In this document: piece after piece, positions 8,635 to 17,350 of the stretch
How the letters are laid out: every line of letters begins with the position of its first letter
Position numbering within the stretch: position 1 is the stretch's first letter
Source of the DNA: Methanocorpusculum sp.
GTDB lineage: Archaea; Halobacteriota; Methanomicrobia; Methanomicrobiales; Methanocorpusculaceae
NCBI RefSeq assembly: GCF_030655665.1
Contig: NZ_JAUSPQ010000006.1
Location: 248,001 to 312,000 of the forward strand
DNA length: 64,000 nt
Reading direction: 5' to 3'
Notes under the pieces: model-generated
Databases searched by the model: none
Told to the model about the DNA's origin: nothing
Seen by the model: the letters and a program-made list of their open reading frames with translations, nothing else
Translations under genes and position numbers: made by a program

Positions 8635-9018
8635 CTATACTTCCTTGACCCAGAGTCCGTGCTGATTACAGTACTCACATGCTTTCTTTGCCTTTGCCGT
8701 GGTCTTTACTATCATCTCGGGTTTCTCTCCTGGCACAAGGAACTTCTCGTGAACGATCTCATCATCGGTTTTGAGAGCGACCCAGGTGATGTAGTGTTCA
8801 TCAACCATTGGGTGAGCGACCGAACCGACGGCCACTTTGTAGCCTCCCGGGACCGTTTCGATGACCGGGACATGTTTTTCGACCGAGGCGTCAGTACTGT
8901 TTTCTGCAAGCAGGTTCATCGGCTGGCCGCAGCAGACAAGCTGCCCTTTGCCTTTTCCAATTACTCTGACCGTGTTTCCGCAGATAGCACATTTGTAGAT
9001 TTCTTTTGCCTGTGTCAT
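8635..9018 (-). CDS. dfx: Desulfoferrodoxin (superoxide reductase, 2Fe type)
   Basis: 127 residues. Centre I, a desulforedoxin-like FeCys4 site, uses Cys10, Cys13, Cys29 and Cys30. Centre II, where superoxide is reduced, has EKH (Glu47, Lys48, His49), His69, His75, Cys117 and His120; all catalytic residues are present. The enzyme reduces superoxide to peroxide with electrons from rubredoxin, which is encoded upstream (10269-10424) together with the flavodiiron protein FprA. It lies 59 bases after fprA and may have its own promoter (tttttattt, about 9040); a CTTAGG motif just before the start resembles half of the rubredoxin-leader palindrome. Confidence 0.96.
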   Translation of the reverse strand: MTQAKEIYKCAICGNTVRVIGKGKGQLVCCGQPMNLLAENSTDASVEKHVPVIETVPGGYKVAVGSVAHPMVDEHYITWVALKTDDEIVHEKFLVPGEKPEMIVKTTAKAKKACEYCNQHGLWVKEV

Positions 9019-9077
9019 ACTAGAATCTTAGGTCAAACGTAAATAAAAACGTACGTATCGGGGAATAAAAAAGAGAA

Positions 9078-10262
9078 TCAGAGCGTTTTATGACGCTCTT
9101 CAATAGAATCTGCAAGTTTGTGCAGAGCTTCGATCGCCGGTTCATCCGGGAGACCCTTGATGTACACCGGTTCAAGCATTTCGGCTCCGAGAGGAGACAG
9201 CATCTCGGCAAGATAGTTCACGGCATTGGTTCCCCAGCCGAATGAACCGATCACGCCAAGGTACTTAGCTTTCGGACGAAGTGCTCTGACCAGATATGCA
9301 GTATTTACTGCAACCGGGTGAGGGCCGAAGAGAACGGTCGGTGTTGCAAGAATAATTGTGGCTGCATCAACGATCGCACTGCCAAGTACACCGGTGTCCG
9401 TTTCAAGAAGATTGTACTGCTGAACGGGGATCCCGCGCTGAACAAGATCGTCAACCAGGAAATCCACCATCATTTTGGTACTGCCGTGCATGGATACATA
9501 CCCGACAACGACCGCGTTCTTTGGCGTGTCAGATGACCATTCCCGATACAGATCAATGATCTTTGCGGGAAGTTTCAGGACTGGACCATGACTTGGACCG
9601 ATAATGACCGGCGCGATCTCATCGATCAGTGCAAGATACTCGCGGACCGATGCCCTGAAAGGCATCATGATCGCTGCATAGTAGCGTTTTGCTGCCTCCA
9701 GATATTCGGGAAGATCATTATCCTGGAAAAGTGTCGGGGATGCGTAGTGGGTACCAAGGAAATCCGAGGTGAACAGAACTTTGTCTTCGACCACTTCTGC
9801 AAACATCGTGTCGGGCCAGTGGACCCAGGGAGCGAGATAGAACTTCAGCGTCTTGTCGCCAAGAGAAAGTGTCTCTATGTCCCCGATAACGATGAACCGC
9901 TCTTCGAGTTCTTCCAGATGATGCATAGCCATCAGAAGTCCTTTACAGACCTCGTTTGTGACGACCTTCACCATCGGATACACTTCGAGAAGCAGCGGAA
10001 GCATGCCTGAATGATCCTGCTCAGCGTGCAGACAGACGACGTAATCCAGAGAATGCTGGTCCAGCCGCATAAGATTGGTGATGAACTCTGCTTCTTCGTG
10101 GGGTTCACCAGTATCAACAAGGGCGGTCTTTTCGCTTCCTTTTACGAGGTAAGCGTTATAACTGCTTCCTCTCGGTGTCGGCATGATCGCATCAAAGTAC
10201 CGGAGGTCCCAGTTGATCGTACCGACCGCATAGATATTTTCAACAATCTCGCGGGCTGCCAT
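9078..10262 (-). CDS. fprA: F420H2 oxidase / flavodiiron protein FprA
   Basis: 394 residues: an N-terminal metallo-beta-lactamase-like diiron domain (HAEQDHSG motif at about 79-86, later DFLGTHY and GPSHGP segments) and a C-terminal flavodoxin domain (GYVSMHGSTKMMVDFL, about 255-270). In methanogens FprA reduces O2 to water with F420H2. It follows the rubredoxin gene by 6 bases, so the two are cotranscribed, and the superoxide reductase follows. Together they form a compact oxygen-detoxification unit. Confidence 0.93.
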   Translation of the reverse strand: MAAREIVENIYAVGTINWDLRYFDAIMPTPRGSSYNAYLVKGSEKTALVDTGEPHEEAEFITNLMRLDQHSLDYVVCLHAEQDHSGMLPLLLEVYPMVKVVTNEVCKGLLMAMHHLEELEERFIVIGDIETLSLGDKTLKFYLAPWVHWPDTMFAEVVEDKVLFTSDFLGTHYASPTLFQDNDLPEYLEAAKRYYAAIMMPFRASVREYLALIDEIAPVIIGPSHGPVLKLPAKIIDLYREWSSDTPKNAVVVGYVSMHGSTKMMVDFLVDDLVQRGIPVQQYNLLETDTGVLGSAIVDAATIILATPTVLFGPHPVAVNTAYLVRALRPKAKYLGVIGSFGWGTNAVNYLAEMLSPLGAEMLEPVYIKGLPDEPAIEALHKLADSIEERHKTL

Positions 10263-10268
10263 GAGCGT

Positions 10269-10424
10269 TTACACCTTTTTGAACTGCGATTTGCTGGCGC
10301 CGCAGACAGGACACTTCCATGTGTCCGGAAGCGATTCAAAAGCGGTTCCTGGCGGGTACATGATACCTGCACCTTTTTCAGGGTCGTAGACGTATCCACA
10401 GACCGAGCAACGGTATTTGTCCAT
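10269..10424 (-). CDS. rub: Rubredoxin
   Basis: 51 residues. [20 protein letters not shown] begins the protein and KCPVCGAS lies near its end. Four iron ligands: Cys6, Cys9, Cys38, Cys41. It has the typical 50-54 residue rubredoxin length and the conserved YxYDPxxG and DTWKCPVCG elements. An AGGAAGGAT-type ribosome binding site precedes the ATG. It donates electrons to superoxide reductase and possibly FprA, encoded just downstream. Confidence 0.96.
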   Translation of the reverse strand: MDKYRCSVCGYVYDPEKGAGIMYPPGTAFESLPDTWKCPVCGASKSQFKKV

Positions 10425-10438
10425 TTTTATCAATCCTT

Positions 10439-10453
10439 CCTTAGTTTCTAAGG
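10439..10453. promoter_or_regulatory. Perfect palindrome in the rubredoxin leader
   Basis: CCTTAG-TTT-CTAAGG, arms of 6 with a 3-base centre, lies between a TATA-like ttataa (about 10479-10486, minus strand) and the rubredoxin start, near the expected transcription start. It is a candidate operator for the oxygen-defence operon. No regulator is identified. Confidence 0.45.
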
Positions 10454-10549
10454 CATTACAATAATTCGAGCCTCAAGGTTATAAGTGCTTTCTATAGGAT
10501 AATTTAGCCGTAATATTAACATCTGTAAACGCCAATTAACAACTACACT

Positions 10550-12193
10550 ATGGCGAGTGTAAGTCTTCGAAGATATGGTCAGATCGCTGATGTATTAGTC
10601 AAATATGGGTTTGGGTACTTCATCAACGAACTGTTTCCCGGTTTTATCAATACGAAAAAAACAGCTGTTGAGGAGTACAGCGGATACTCGACGTACGTCA
10701 GGGTCCGTATGGCCCTTGAAGAACTGGGTCCCACGTTTGTAAAATTCGGTCAGCTCATGAGCACGAGAACTGAACTGTTCCCTGCCGAAATGATCGACGA
10801 GCTGTGCAAACTGCAGGACAGGGTGGGCGTGGTCCCGTTTGATGAAGTCATCCCCACGCTGGATGAATACATCCCCGACTGGCGTGACGTTTTCACCTCA
10901 GTCGATCCAAAACCCCTTGCTGCTGCCTCTATCTCGCAGGTGTACCGGGCCGTAATGCAGGACGGGACCATTCTTGCCCTGAAGATCCAGCGTCCCCGGA
11001 TCACAGAAAGGATCGAACAGGATGTCGTTCTCCTTCGATCCATCGCCCAGCTGCTTGAAGACAAACGCCCGGAACTGCGTATGTATAATCCGGTCTCTCT
11101 TGTCGACGACTTCACCACACAGATCAGAAAGGAACTGGACTTCAACCGTGATGGTATGAATGCCGAGCGCCTCGCCCGGAACATGAGACTTTCCGGCATC
11201 CCCGGCATAAAGGTCCCGAAGATCTACTGGGACTTCTCCGGAAAAGAGCTGCTTGCCATGGAATTTGTTGCCGGATGCAGAAGCGACGACATCGATGCGA
11301 TCATTGCGATGGGCATGGATCCAAAAGAGCTGTCAAGCCGTGGTCTGAAAGCCTTCATGGTCCAGATCTTCCAAAACGGTTTCTATCACGGCGATCCGCA
11401 CGCAGGAAATCTCCGGATCTCGCCGTCCGGCGACCTGGTCTTCCTCGACTTCGGCGTCTGCGGAGTCGTGATGAAGGATATGAGAAACAAATTCATCTCG
11501 CTTATCCTCGCGCTCCTTTCTGCCAACACCGACATGACCATCCGGTACATCAAAAATCTGGGTGTTCAGATCCCTCAGACTGGTATCGACGAATTCCGGG
11601 GAGAGCTGTATCTGGCTCTCCAGGATTACAAAGAGATGGGTGCCCAGGTGAACTTCTCCGGTCTCCTCGGCTCTATCCAGGATTTGTTCCAGAAAAACAA
11701 CATCCGTGTTCCGCCAAACATCATGCAGCTCTTAAAAGCCCTGATGCTTGTCTCCAATGTTGCCTTCACCCTTGATCCGGATCTTGAATTCACCAAAGAA
11801 GTGGAACCTTTCTTAAAGCAGATCGTGGCAGATGAGATGAAGGACCCTGCCAACCTGCAGAAAAAGATGCTGGATGCCAAAGTCAGACTCGAAGATCTTG
11901 CCCGGGTCCCTCGGCAGCTCGGCTCGGTTCTCGAGATGGCTTCGGAAGGAAAACTCAAAGTGGATATCTCTGCTAAAGAGGTCACGCAGCTGAGTAAAAC
12001 GATCGAAAGTTCCGTTGATAAACTGGTTATCGGGCTGATCCTTTCTGCGATCGTGATCGGTTTGTCGCTTGTGATGATGAGTCAGACTTTTACGGTCGAA
12101 TTTGTCCCGATCATCGCCTATATCATCGCTGTTTTAGTTATCATCGTGATCTTCTACAAGATGCGAAGTCGAGGCAAAAAACACGATGATTAA
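10550..12193 (+). CDS. UbiB/AarF (ABC1) family atypical kinase
   Basis: 547 residues. It has the family's KxGQ motif (VKFGQLMSTRTELFP, about 64-78), an alanine-rich loop in place of the P-loop (AAASISQVYRA), and the kinase-like catalytic set GDPHAGNL and FLDFG. Two C-terminal membrane helices (about 487-535) anchor it, as usual in the family. UbiB/Coq8 proteins are ATPases needed for ubiquinone synthesis, but methanogens of this group are not known to make quinones. Its job here is therefore unknown and may concern other isoprenoid lipids. It is followed by a radical SAM gene on the same strand after 94 bases with a T-run in between. Confidence 0.92.
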   Translation: MASVSLRRYGQIADVLVKYGFGYFINELFPGFINTKKTAVEEYSGYSTYVRVRMALEELGPTFVKFGQLMSTRTELFPAEMIDELCKLQDRVGVVPFDEVIPTLDEYIPDWRDVFTSVDPKPLAAASISQVYRAVMQDGTILALKIQRPRITERIEQDVVLLRSIAQLLEDKRPELRMYNPVSLVDDFTTQIRKELDFNRDGMNAERLARNMRLSGIPGIKVPKIYWDFSGKELLAMEFVAGCRSDDIDAIIAMGMDPKELSSRGLKAFMVQIFQNGFYHGDPHAGNLRISPSGDLVFLDFGVCGVVMKDMRNKFISLILALLSANTDMTIRYIKNLGVQIPQTGIDEFRGELYLALQDYKEMGAQVNFSGLLGSIQDLFQKNNIRVPPNIMQLLKALMLVSNVAFTLDPDLEFTKEVEPFLKQIVADEMKDPANLQKKMLDAKVRLEDLARVPRQLGSVLEMASEGKLKVDISAKEVTQLSKTIESSVDKLVIGLILSAIVIGLSLVMMSQTFTVEFVPIIAYIIAVLVIIVIFYKMRSRGKKHDD

Positions 12194-12195
12194 CC

Positions 12196-12203
12196 TTTTT
12201 TTT
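12196..12203 (+). terminator. T-run terminator after the UbiB-like gene
   Basis: A run of eight T directly after the stop codon. Confidence 0.4.
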
Positions 12204-12287
12204 ACCGTCAATTCGTGACAACAAGTATATCAAAGAGAAGGAATGATAATTATAGTTATTCACTACCCCTTTGGGAGTTAACCAATA

Positions 12288-13703
12288 ATGACGCATACTA
12301 CGTTAAAAGAAAAATTACAGATGCTCGGTATCAAGCGTGTTCTTAGTTACCTTGATTCCGACCCTGACAAAAACATTCCAAAGCTCCTTAAGTGGGTCGA
12401 GCTCCTGGACAGAAACAACACGCTGGACGGTCCTCTTCCCACCGTGAAACGTGTGCTCTCCGACAAAGACGGAGTTTGGTACAAGTTCATCAAAGATCTT
12501 TACACCGATATCGATCCCGGGGTCCGAAAACGGATCTTCGAGAATTTTATCGTCAATGCTGTTGTTCTCGGCAGAGACAAGAAGATCAAACTCAGAGATG
12601 AGGAAGGATGCAACATCCCCTGGGCCATTCTGATGGATCCGACCAGTGCCTGCAATCTGAAATGTATCGGATGCTGGGCAGCTGAGTACGGCAACCGGAT
12701 GAATCTGTCCCTCGAAGAATGGGATTCGATCATTGAGCAGGGAAAAGCCCTTGGTACCTACTTCTTCCTCTACTCGGGCGGAGAACCTCTTGTCCGGAAA
12801 AAGGATATCATCAAGATGTGCGAAAAGCACAGTGACTGTATTTTCCTTTCCTTTACGAACGGCACGTTAATCGACGAGGCATTCGCCGACGAGATGCTCA
12901 GAGTCGGCAACTTTGTTCCGGCGATCAGTATCGAGGGTGACGAGGCAGCGACCGACGGAAGACGCGGAGCTGGGGTCTATCAAAAAGTCATCAAGGCGAT
13001 GGCGATCCTGAAAGAGAAGAAACTCCCGTTCGGGATCTCCTGCTGCTACACGAGTGCAAACACCGATATTATCGGCAGCGATGTCTACATCGATGATATG
13101 ATCGCCCGGGGAGCAAAGTTTGCCTGGTTCTTTACCTACATGCCGGTCGGCGTTGACGCCGTTCCTGAGCTTCTGGCAACGCCTGAGCAGAGAGAGCATA
13201 TGTATCACCAGGTCAGACACATCAGAGCTACCCGGCCTATCTTTGCCATGGACTTCTGGAATGACGGCGAGTATGTGAACGGCTGTATCGCCGGCGGGAA
13301 ATTCTACCTCCACATCAATGCAAACGGCGACATTGAGCCGTGTGCATTCATCCATTACTCTGATGCAAACATCAGGACCCACACACTCCTCGAGGCATAC
13401 AAATCCCCGCTCTTTATGCAGTACCGGAAAAACCAGCCGTTCAACCAGAACCTTCTTCGTCCCTGTCCGTTACTCGACAATCCGGAGAGACTCGCTGCAA
13501 TGGTCGATGCTGCAGGGGCAAAATCCACGGATATGGTGAACCCCGAAGACGTGCACGATCTGATGAAGAAAACCGTTCCCGCTGCAGAGAAATGGGGACC
13601 GGTAGCCGACGAACTCTGGAAAGAGAATCGTGCCGAGAAGGCTGCAAAAGCCTGCTGTCCGGGCAACTGCACATGCAGCTGTCAGACTCCTGAAAAGAAG
13701 TAA
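12288..13703 (+). CDS. Radical SAM protein with C-terminal Cys-rich tail
   Basis: 471 residues. The radical SAM motif is PTSACNLKCIGCW (CxxxCxxC at about 122-129), followed by the glycine-rich SGGEPL. The order and later cysteines (GCIAGGKFYLHINANGDIEPC, then RPCPLLDNP) indicate a SPASM/Twitch-like extension that would bind further Fe-S clusters. The end is unusual: KACCPGNCTCSCQ, five cysteines in 13 residues. The N-terminal 100 residues are an all-helical region typical of a subgroup found in anaerobes. The substrate is not known. It stands alone after the UbiB-like gene. Confidence 0.85.
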   Translation: MTHTTLKEKLQMLGIKRVLSYLDSDPDKNIPKLLKWVELLDRNNTLDGPLPTVKRVLSDKDGVWYKFIKDLYTDIDPGVRKRIFENFIVNAVVLGRDKKIKLRDEEGCNIPWAILMDPTSACNLKCIGCWAAEYGNRMNLSLEEWDSIIEQGKALGTYFFLYSGGEPLVRKKDIIKMCEKHSDCIFLSFTNGTLIDEAFADEMLRVGNFVPAISIEGDEAATDGRRGAGVYQKVIKAMAILKEKKLPFGISCCYTSANTDIIGSDVYIDDMIARGAKFAWFFTYMPVGVDAVPELLATPEQREHMYHQVRHIRATRPIFAMDFWNDGEYVNGCIAGGKFYLHINANGDIEPCAFIHYSDANIRTHTLLEAYKSPLFMQYRKNQPFNQNLLRPCPLLDNPERLAAMVDAAGAKSTDMVNPEDVHDLMKKTVPAAEKWGPVADELWKENRAEKAAKACCPGNCTCSCQTPEKK

Positions 13704-13763
13704 TACTCCCAACTATTTTTCACAATTTTTAACGTGTCATATGTTTTACACTGATTACTCAGT

Positions 13764-15251
13764 ATGATCACGTTTCTCGTAGGCATTTGTATCCTTATCT
13801 TCGGCTATTTCTTCTGGAGTAAGGTTGCGGAAAAAATATTCGGGCCCGACGACCGGAAAACGCCGGCACTGAATCATCCGGACGCGGTCGAGCGTGTTCC
13901 TCTTTCCACAAGGCGGAATCTCCTGATCCAGTTGTTGAACATCGCGGGTATGGGTCCGGTCGTGGGCGTGGTCCTCGGTATGAAGTTCGGTGCGATCGTT
14001 TTTCTTCTTCTCCCGATCGGAAACGTGATCGGGGGGGCCGTTCACGATTATTATGTGGGGATGATCTCCGCGAGGAACAACGGTTCCGACATGACAAGCC
14101 TGGTCAACAAGTTTTTCGGCAGAAATGTCGGCGGGCTCTTTATTGTCCTGGTCATTCTTTCGCTCCTGCTTCTCGTTACGACGTTCACAAACATTCCGGC
14201 AAACTTCATTCAGCTGCTGCTTCCGTTCGGCGTGTCCGTTCTGATCTGTGCGGTGATCGGGATATTTGTCTATTATATCATCTCGACGATCTTTCCGATC
14301 GACAAAGTGGTCGGCAGGATCTATCCAATATTCGGCGTGGCTTTGATCGTGGTCACAGCCCTTTTGTGTATTGCATATATTCCATTTGCTTCGGATATTC
14401 CGGATATTGTTCTGACACCGGCGGGAATTGCGGCGGCATTCACCGCTCATCCTGACGGTCAGCCGATCATTCCGATGCTCTTCATCACGATCGCCTGCGG
14501 GATCCTTTCCGGGTTCCACGCGACCCAGTCGCCGATCACGTCGAGGACGATCACCTCGGAGCGTGAAGGACGACGAGTATTCTACGGTATGATGATTGCG
14601 GAAGGGATCATCGCGATGATCTGGGCGGCAGGGGCTTCGATAATTTTCACGCTCAAACCGGAGATGCTTGCGTCAACGAACGGGAACGCGATCATCTTCG
14701 AGATCCTGGATATGGTGTTTCCGACGTTTCTGATCGTGCTCGCGATAATCGTGCTGATCATCCTCGCGATCACGAGCGGGGACACGGCCCTTCGAGTCAT
14801 CCGGACCTCGGTCGCGGGCCACTTCGGATTCGATCAGTCGACGATGAGAAAACGCATCCTTCTGGCTCTTCCGTTGGTTGCCGTGATTACCATGCTTCTG
14901 TTCTGGTCAAATCTGATCCCGACCGGGTATGCGATCCTCTGGAATTACTTTTCCTGGTTCAATCAGGTCATCGCCTCGTTTGCTTTGATGACGGCGACGG
15001 TGTATCTGATCAGCAAAGGAAAACCGTTCTGGATCTCGATGATACCGGGCGTTGGTATTTTGTTTATCGTGATCTCGTTTATTTTATGGGCAAGCCCGGA
15101 ACACCTCGCAGGAGTGCCGTTTGGGATCGGCATGCCTCTTGAGATGTCGTATGTTGTATCAGGTGTCCTGACGGCGGTGATCTATGCTCTTGTGATAAGG
15201 CAGGGAAGGAAACTGAAAGCTGACAAAACCTTCTCGGCTGACGAGGAGTAG
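13764..15251 (+). CDS. cstA: CstA-family carbon starvation protein (peptide/pyruvate transporter)
   Basis: 495 residues with many membrane helices. The conserved CstA segment GGAVHDYYVGMISARNNG lies at about 90-108, with ATQSPITSRTITSE and SGDTALRV further on. Characterised bacterial members import peptides or pyruvate. The length fits the short CstA type without a long C-terminal extension. It ends 7 bases from the convergent transglutaminase-like gene. The true substrate in this archaeon is unknown. Confidence 0.9.
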   Translation: MITFLVGICILIFGYFFWSKVAEKIFGPDDRKTPALNHPDAVERVPLSTRRNLLIQLLNIAGMGPVVGVVLGMKFGAIVFLLLPIGNVIGGAVHDYYVGMISARNNGSDMTSLVNKFFGRNVGGLFIVLVILSLLLLVTTFTNIPANFIQLLLPFGVSVLICAVIGIFVYYIISTIFPIDKVVGRIYPIFGVALIVVTALLCIAYIPFASDIPDIVLTPAGIAAAFTAHPDGQPIIPMLFITIACGILSGFHATQSPITSRTITSEREGRRVFYGMMIAEGIIAMIWAAGASIIFTLKPEMLASTNGNAIIFEILDMVFPTFLIVLAIIVLIILAITSGDTALRVIRTSVAGHFGFDQSTMRKRILLALPLVAVITMLLFWSNLIPTGYAILWNYFSWFNQVIASFALMTATVYLISKGKPFWISMIPGVGILFIVISFILWASPEHLAGVPFGIGMPLEMSYVVSGVLTAVIYALVIRQGRKLKADKTFSADEE

Positions 15252-15258
15252 CTGCTTC

Positions 15259-16539
15259 TCAGAGATTCGGCGAATTCACCACGGTCTGATATACATATTC
15301 CCGATTATACGGCTCAGAAATGATGAGATTATAGATGTCTACAAACCGGTTCTGTTCGCCGACCGTGCTGCTGTACGTGGCGTAGGTACTGGTATATGTT
15401 GAGAAGTATGCCTGATATTCTGCATACAGTGTCTCATACTCTGTTTGATATGCAGTATATCCATCCCAAGCTTCATCGGCAGCTGTGAGGAGTTCGGTCT
15501 GTTCCGCTTTCAGGATATCCCACTGCTGCACATACTCGGCATATGTTATTTTATTTGACGAATAATCGCTGTTTAATTTTTTCTGCTGAGTTGTAACTGC
15601 ATTTGCCTGGTCGATATACGCATTATATGCAGAGAGTTTTGCGTCCATCAATGCCGCTAGGGAGTTGAGATCGTTCTCGTATTGGGTTATGGTCTCTTCC
15701 ATGGTCTCGAGTGTATTCGTATTTGATTCTGTTTTCGCGGAGAGTTGGTTGATCAGTTCAGCGGCTTTGTCCCGGTAGGCGAGGATCGCCTCGATCTGAT
15801 AGCCGGCGGTGTAGATTTTTGTTCCTTCTCCGGCTGTGATCACGACGGGCGTGCTTTTGAGTGAGGTCCCGTCTTCGAAGGTGAATGATTTGTCTGTTAC
15901 ATAACTATAGCTGGTTGTTTCAAGGATCGCATATCCGCCGGTATCCGGATAGGCGGTCGTGTCGGTGGTTTTGATCCCGACCGTTGCATGGCTCTCTTCT
16001 TCAAAGACAAGTAATACTGCATCATACCCGGCACGTGTGAGGAGCCCGGCAAGGAGCATGCTTTTGTCGTCGCAGTCTCCGAATTTGTCGATGACGGTTT
16101 CAACAGGATAGCGGTAGTCTTCTTTTGTCGTATACGGTATGCTCTGGACAAAGGTCGCGAGCAACTCGACATATTCGTCGTCCGTCAGACTCCATGAGGT
16201 TCTGACGTGGTCTGTCTGGTCGAGGATCTGTGCATACATTTCCTCCTGCAGGGGATCGTTTATGATATTATTATAATATTCGAGTGTTAGTATTTTGGTG
16301 TAGGGAATGGTTTTTGATCCGGCATTTCCCGCTCCTTGATAGGTGGATGCCGGAACGGAGACGAACAGGGTCACCGAGCTGTCTTTGAAGGGGAAGGTGT
16401 ATTCTGCGGCGAGGGTCCCGGTATAGGAGTCGTCCGGGTATATGTGGGGATTTGAGTTCAGATAAAAAAGATAGTATCCCGTGCAGGAGATCAGTATCAG
16501 GAAGATTACGAGGAGTATGGGGAGTATGATCTTTTTCAT
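15259..16539 (-). CDS. Membrane-anchored transglutaminase-like protein with coiled coil
   Basis: 426 residues. The N-terminal hydrophobic stretch ends LILISC, which could be a lipobox or a simple anchor; the rest is outside the cell. A transglutaminase/cysteine-protease-like core carries FGDCDDKSMLLAGLL (Cys at about 174), then EESHATVGI (His) and a following Asp. The C-terminal third (about 265-390) is a long coiled coil rich in Q, N and A. It is likely to act on surface proteins or polymers, but no substrate can be named. No operon partners. Confidence 0.75.
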   Translation of the reverse strand: MKKIILPILLVIFLILISCTGYYLFYLNSNPHIYPDDSYTGTLAAEYTFPFKDSSVTLFVSVPASTYQGAGNAGSKTIPYTKILTLEYYNNIINDPLQEEMYAQILDQTDHVRTSWSLTDDEYVELLATFVQSIPYTTKEDYRYPVETVIDKFGDCDDKSMLLAGLLTRAGYDAVLLVFEEESHATVGIKTTDTTAYPDTGGYAILETTSYSYVTDKSFTFEDGTSLKSTPVVITAGEGTKIYTAGYQIEAILAYRDKAAELINQLSAKTESNTNTLETMEETITQYENDLNSLAALMDAKLSAYNAYIDQANAVTTQQKKLNSDYSSNKITYAEYVQQWDILKAEQTELLTAADEAWDGYTAYQTEYETLYAEYQAYFSTYTSTYATYSSTVGEQNRFVDIYNLIISEPYNREYVYQTVVNSPNL

Positions 16540-16738
16540 AAGGGAACGTTGATATGTTTTTTAGCTGTTCTTCTGCTTTATATATTCTGTGTGGGCACGT
16601 TGGGTGCTGAGGATTTTTGGGAGGTCTACTAGGCAAACTGCTGTTGCTGAAGGTTTTTTCCACACGAAAATGAGATGAATGAGATAAAAAAAATCATCGG
16701 CATCTATTTCGTTCTCTTCTTCCAATTATCCAATAATC
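16540..16738. other. Intergenic, no feature
   Basis: 199 bases between divergent genes. A tttatatat box near 16580 can serve the transglutaminase-like gene. I see no other structure. Confidence 0.3.
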
Positions 16739-17287
16739 ATGATCATCAACAATCCTCAGAATAGTACAATAGTACCAACTAATTTTAGTCACTTAAGATT
16801 TGCAGTTAATTCAAGTTATGATTCCATGATTACCACTCTTAAATCAATGAAACCTTCACCGGAACTCACTTCGGAACAACAGGACCAGATATTTTTAGTA
16901 ATTGGTACTTTATTACAGTGGATTATGGTTTGTTGGGAAAGAAGAGATAAGAAAGATGGTAGCTCTCCGGATGAACAATCCTTTATGGATGCATTAAGAC
17001 AACCTAATAATTTATTGAAACATAATCATACCTTTGTGGAATTTCAATATTCATCATCTGTTATTACTGGCGGATTTAACCGTGGTGGGTTTAATCGGAC
17101 TGCTTTTAATCGGAGCATTGTTATTATTAATTATTTTTGGAAAAATTTGGATGACATTCTTGTAAAGAAAAATCATAGAAGCTATATTAAGGAATATAAT
17201 ATCCAACTTAGTGGAAAAGAAATAATTCCAACTCTGAACAAAGCAAAAGAAATCGTATTAACATCTTTGCCAGACGTAAAATCGTAA
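16739..17287 (+). CDS. Hypothetical protein, AT-rich orphan
   Basis: 182 residues. No family recognised. The sequence is hydrophilic with a helical middle (LVIGTLLQWIMVCWERRDKKDGSS) and a short repeat GGFNRGGFNRTAFNRS at about 113-128, which is three FNR units. Codon use is markedly richer in A and T than in the neighbours, suggesting recent acquisition. It stands alone between a divergent and a convergent gene. Confidence 0.55.
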   Translation: MIINNPQNSTIVPTNFSHLRFAVNSSYDSMITTLKSMKPSPELTSEQQDQIFLVIGTLLQWIMVCWERRDKKDGSSPDEQSFMDALRQPNNLLKHNHTFVEFQYSSSVITGGFNRGGFNRTAFNRSIVIINYFWKNLDDILVKKNHRSYIKEYNIQLSGKEIIPTLNKAKEIVLTSLPDVKS

Positions 17288-17350
17288 TAGAACTTTACTC
17301 ACACAAATCCTGTGGGCTGAAAATATTACCTTTACGAAATTGATGGACAT

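Noticed and set aside
13755-14519. 254-residue antisense frame inside cstA
   Set aside because: Highly charged, low-complexity product typical of antisense frames.
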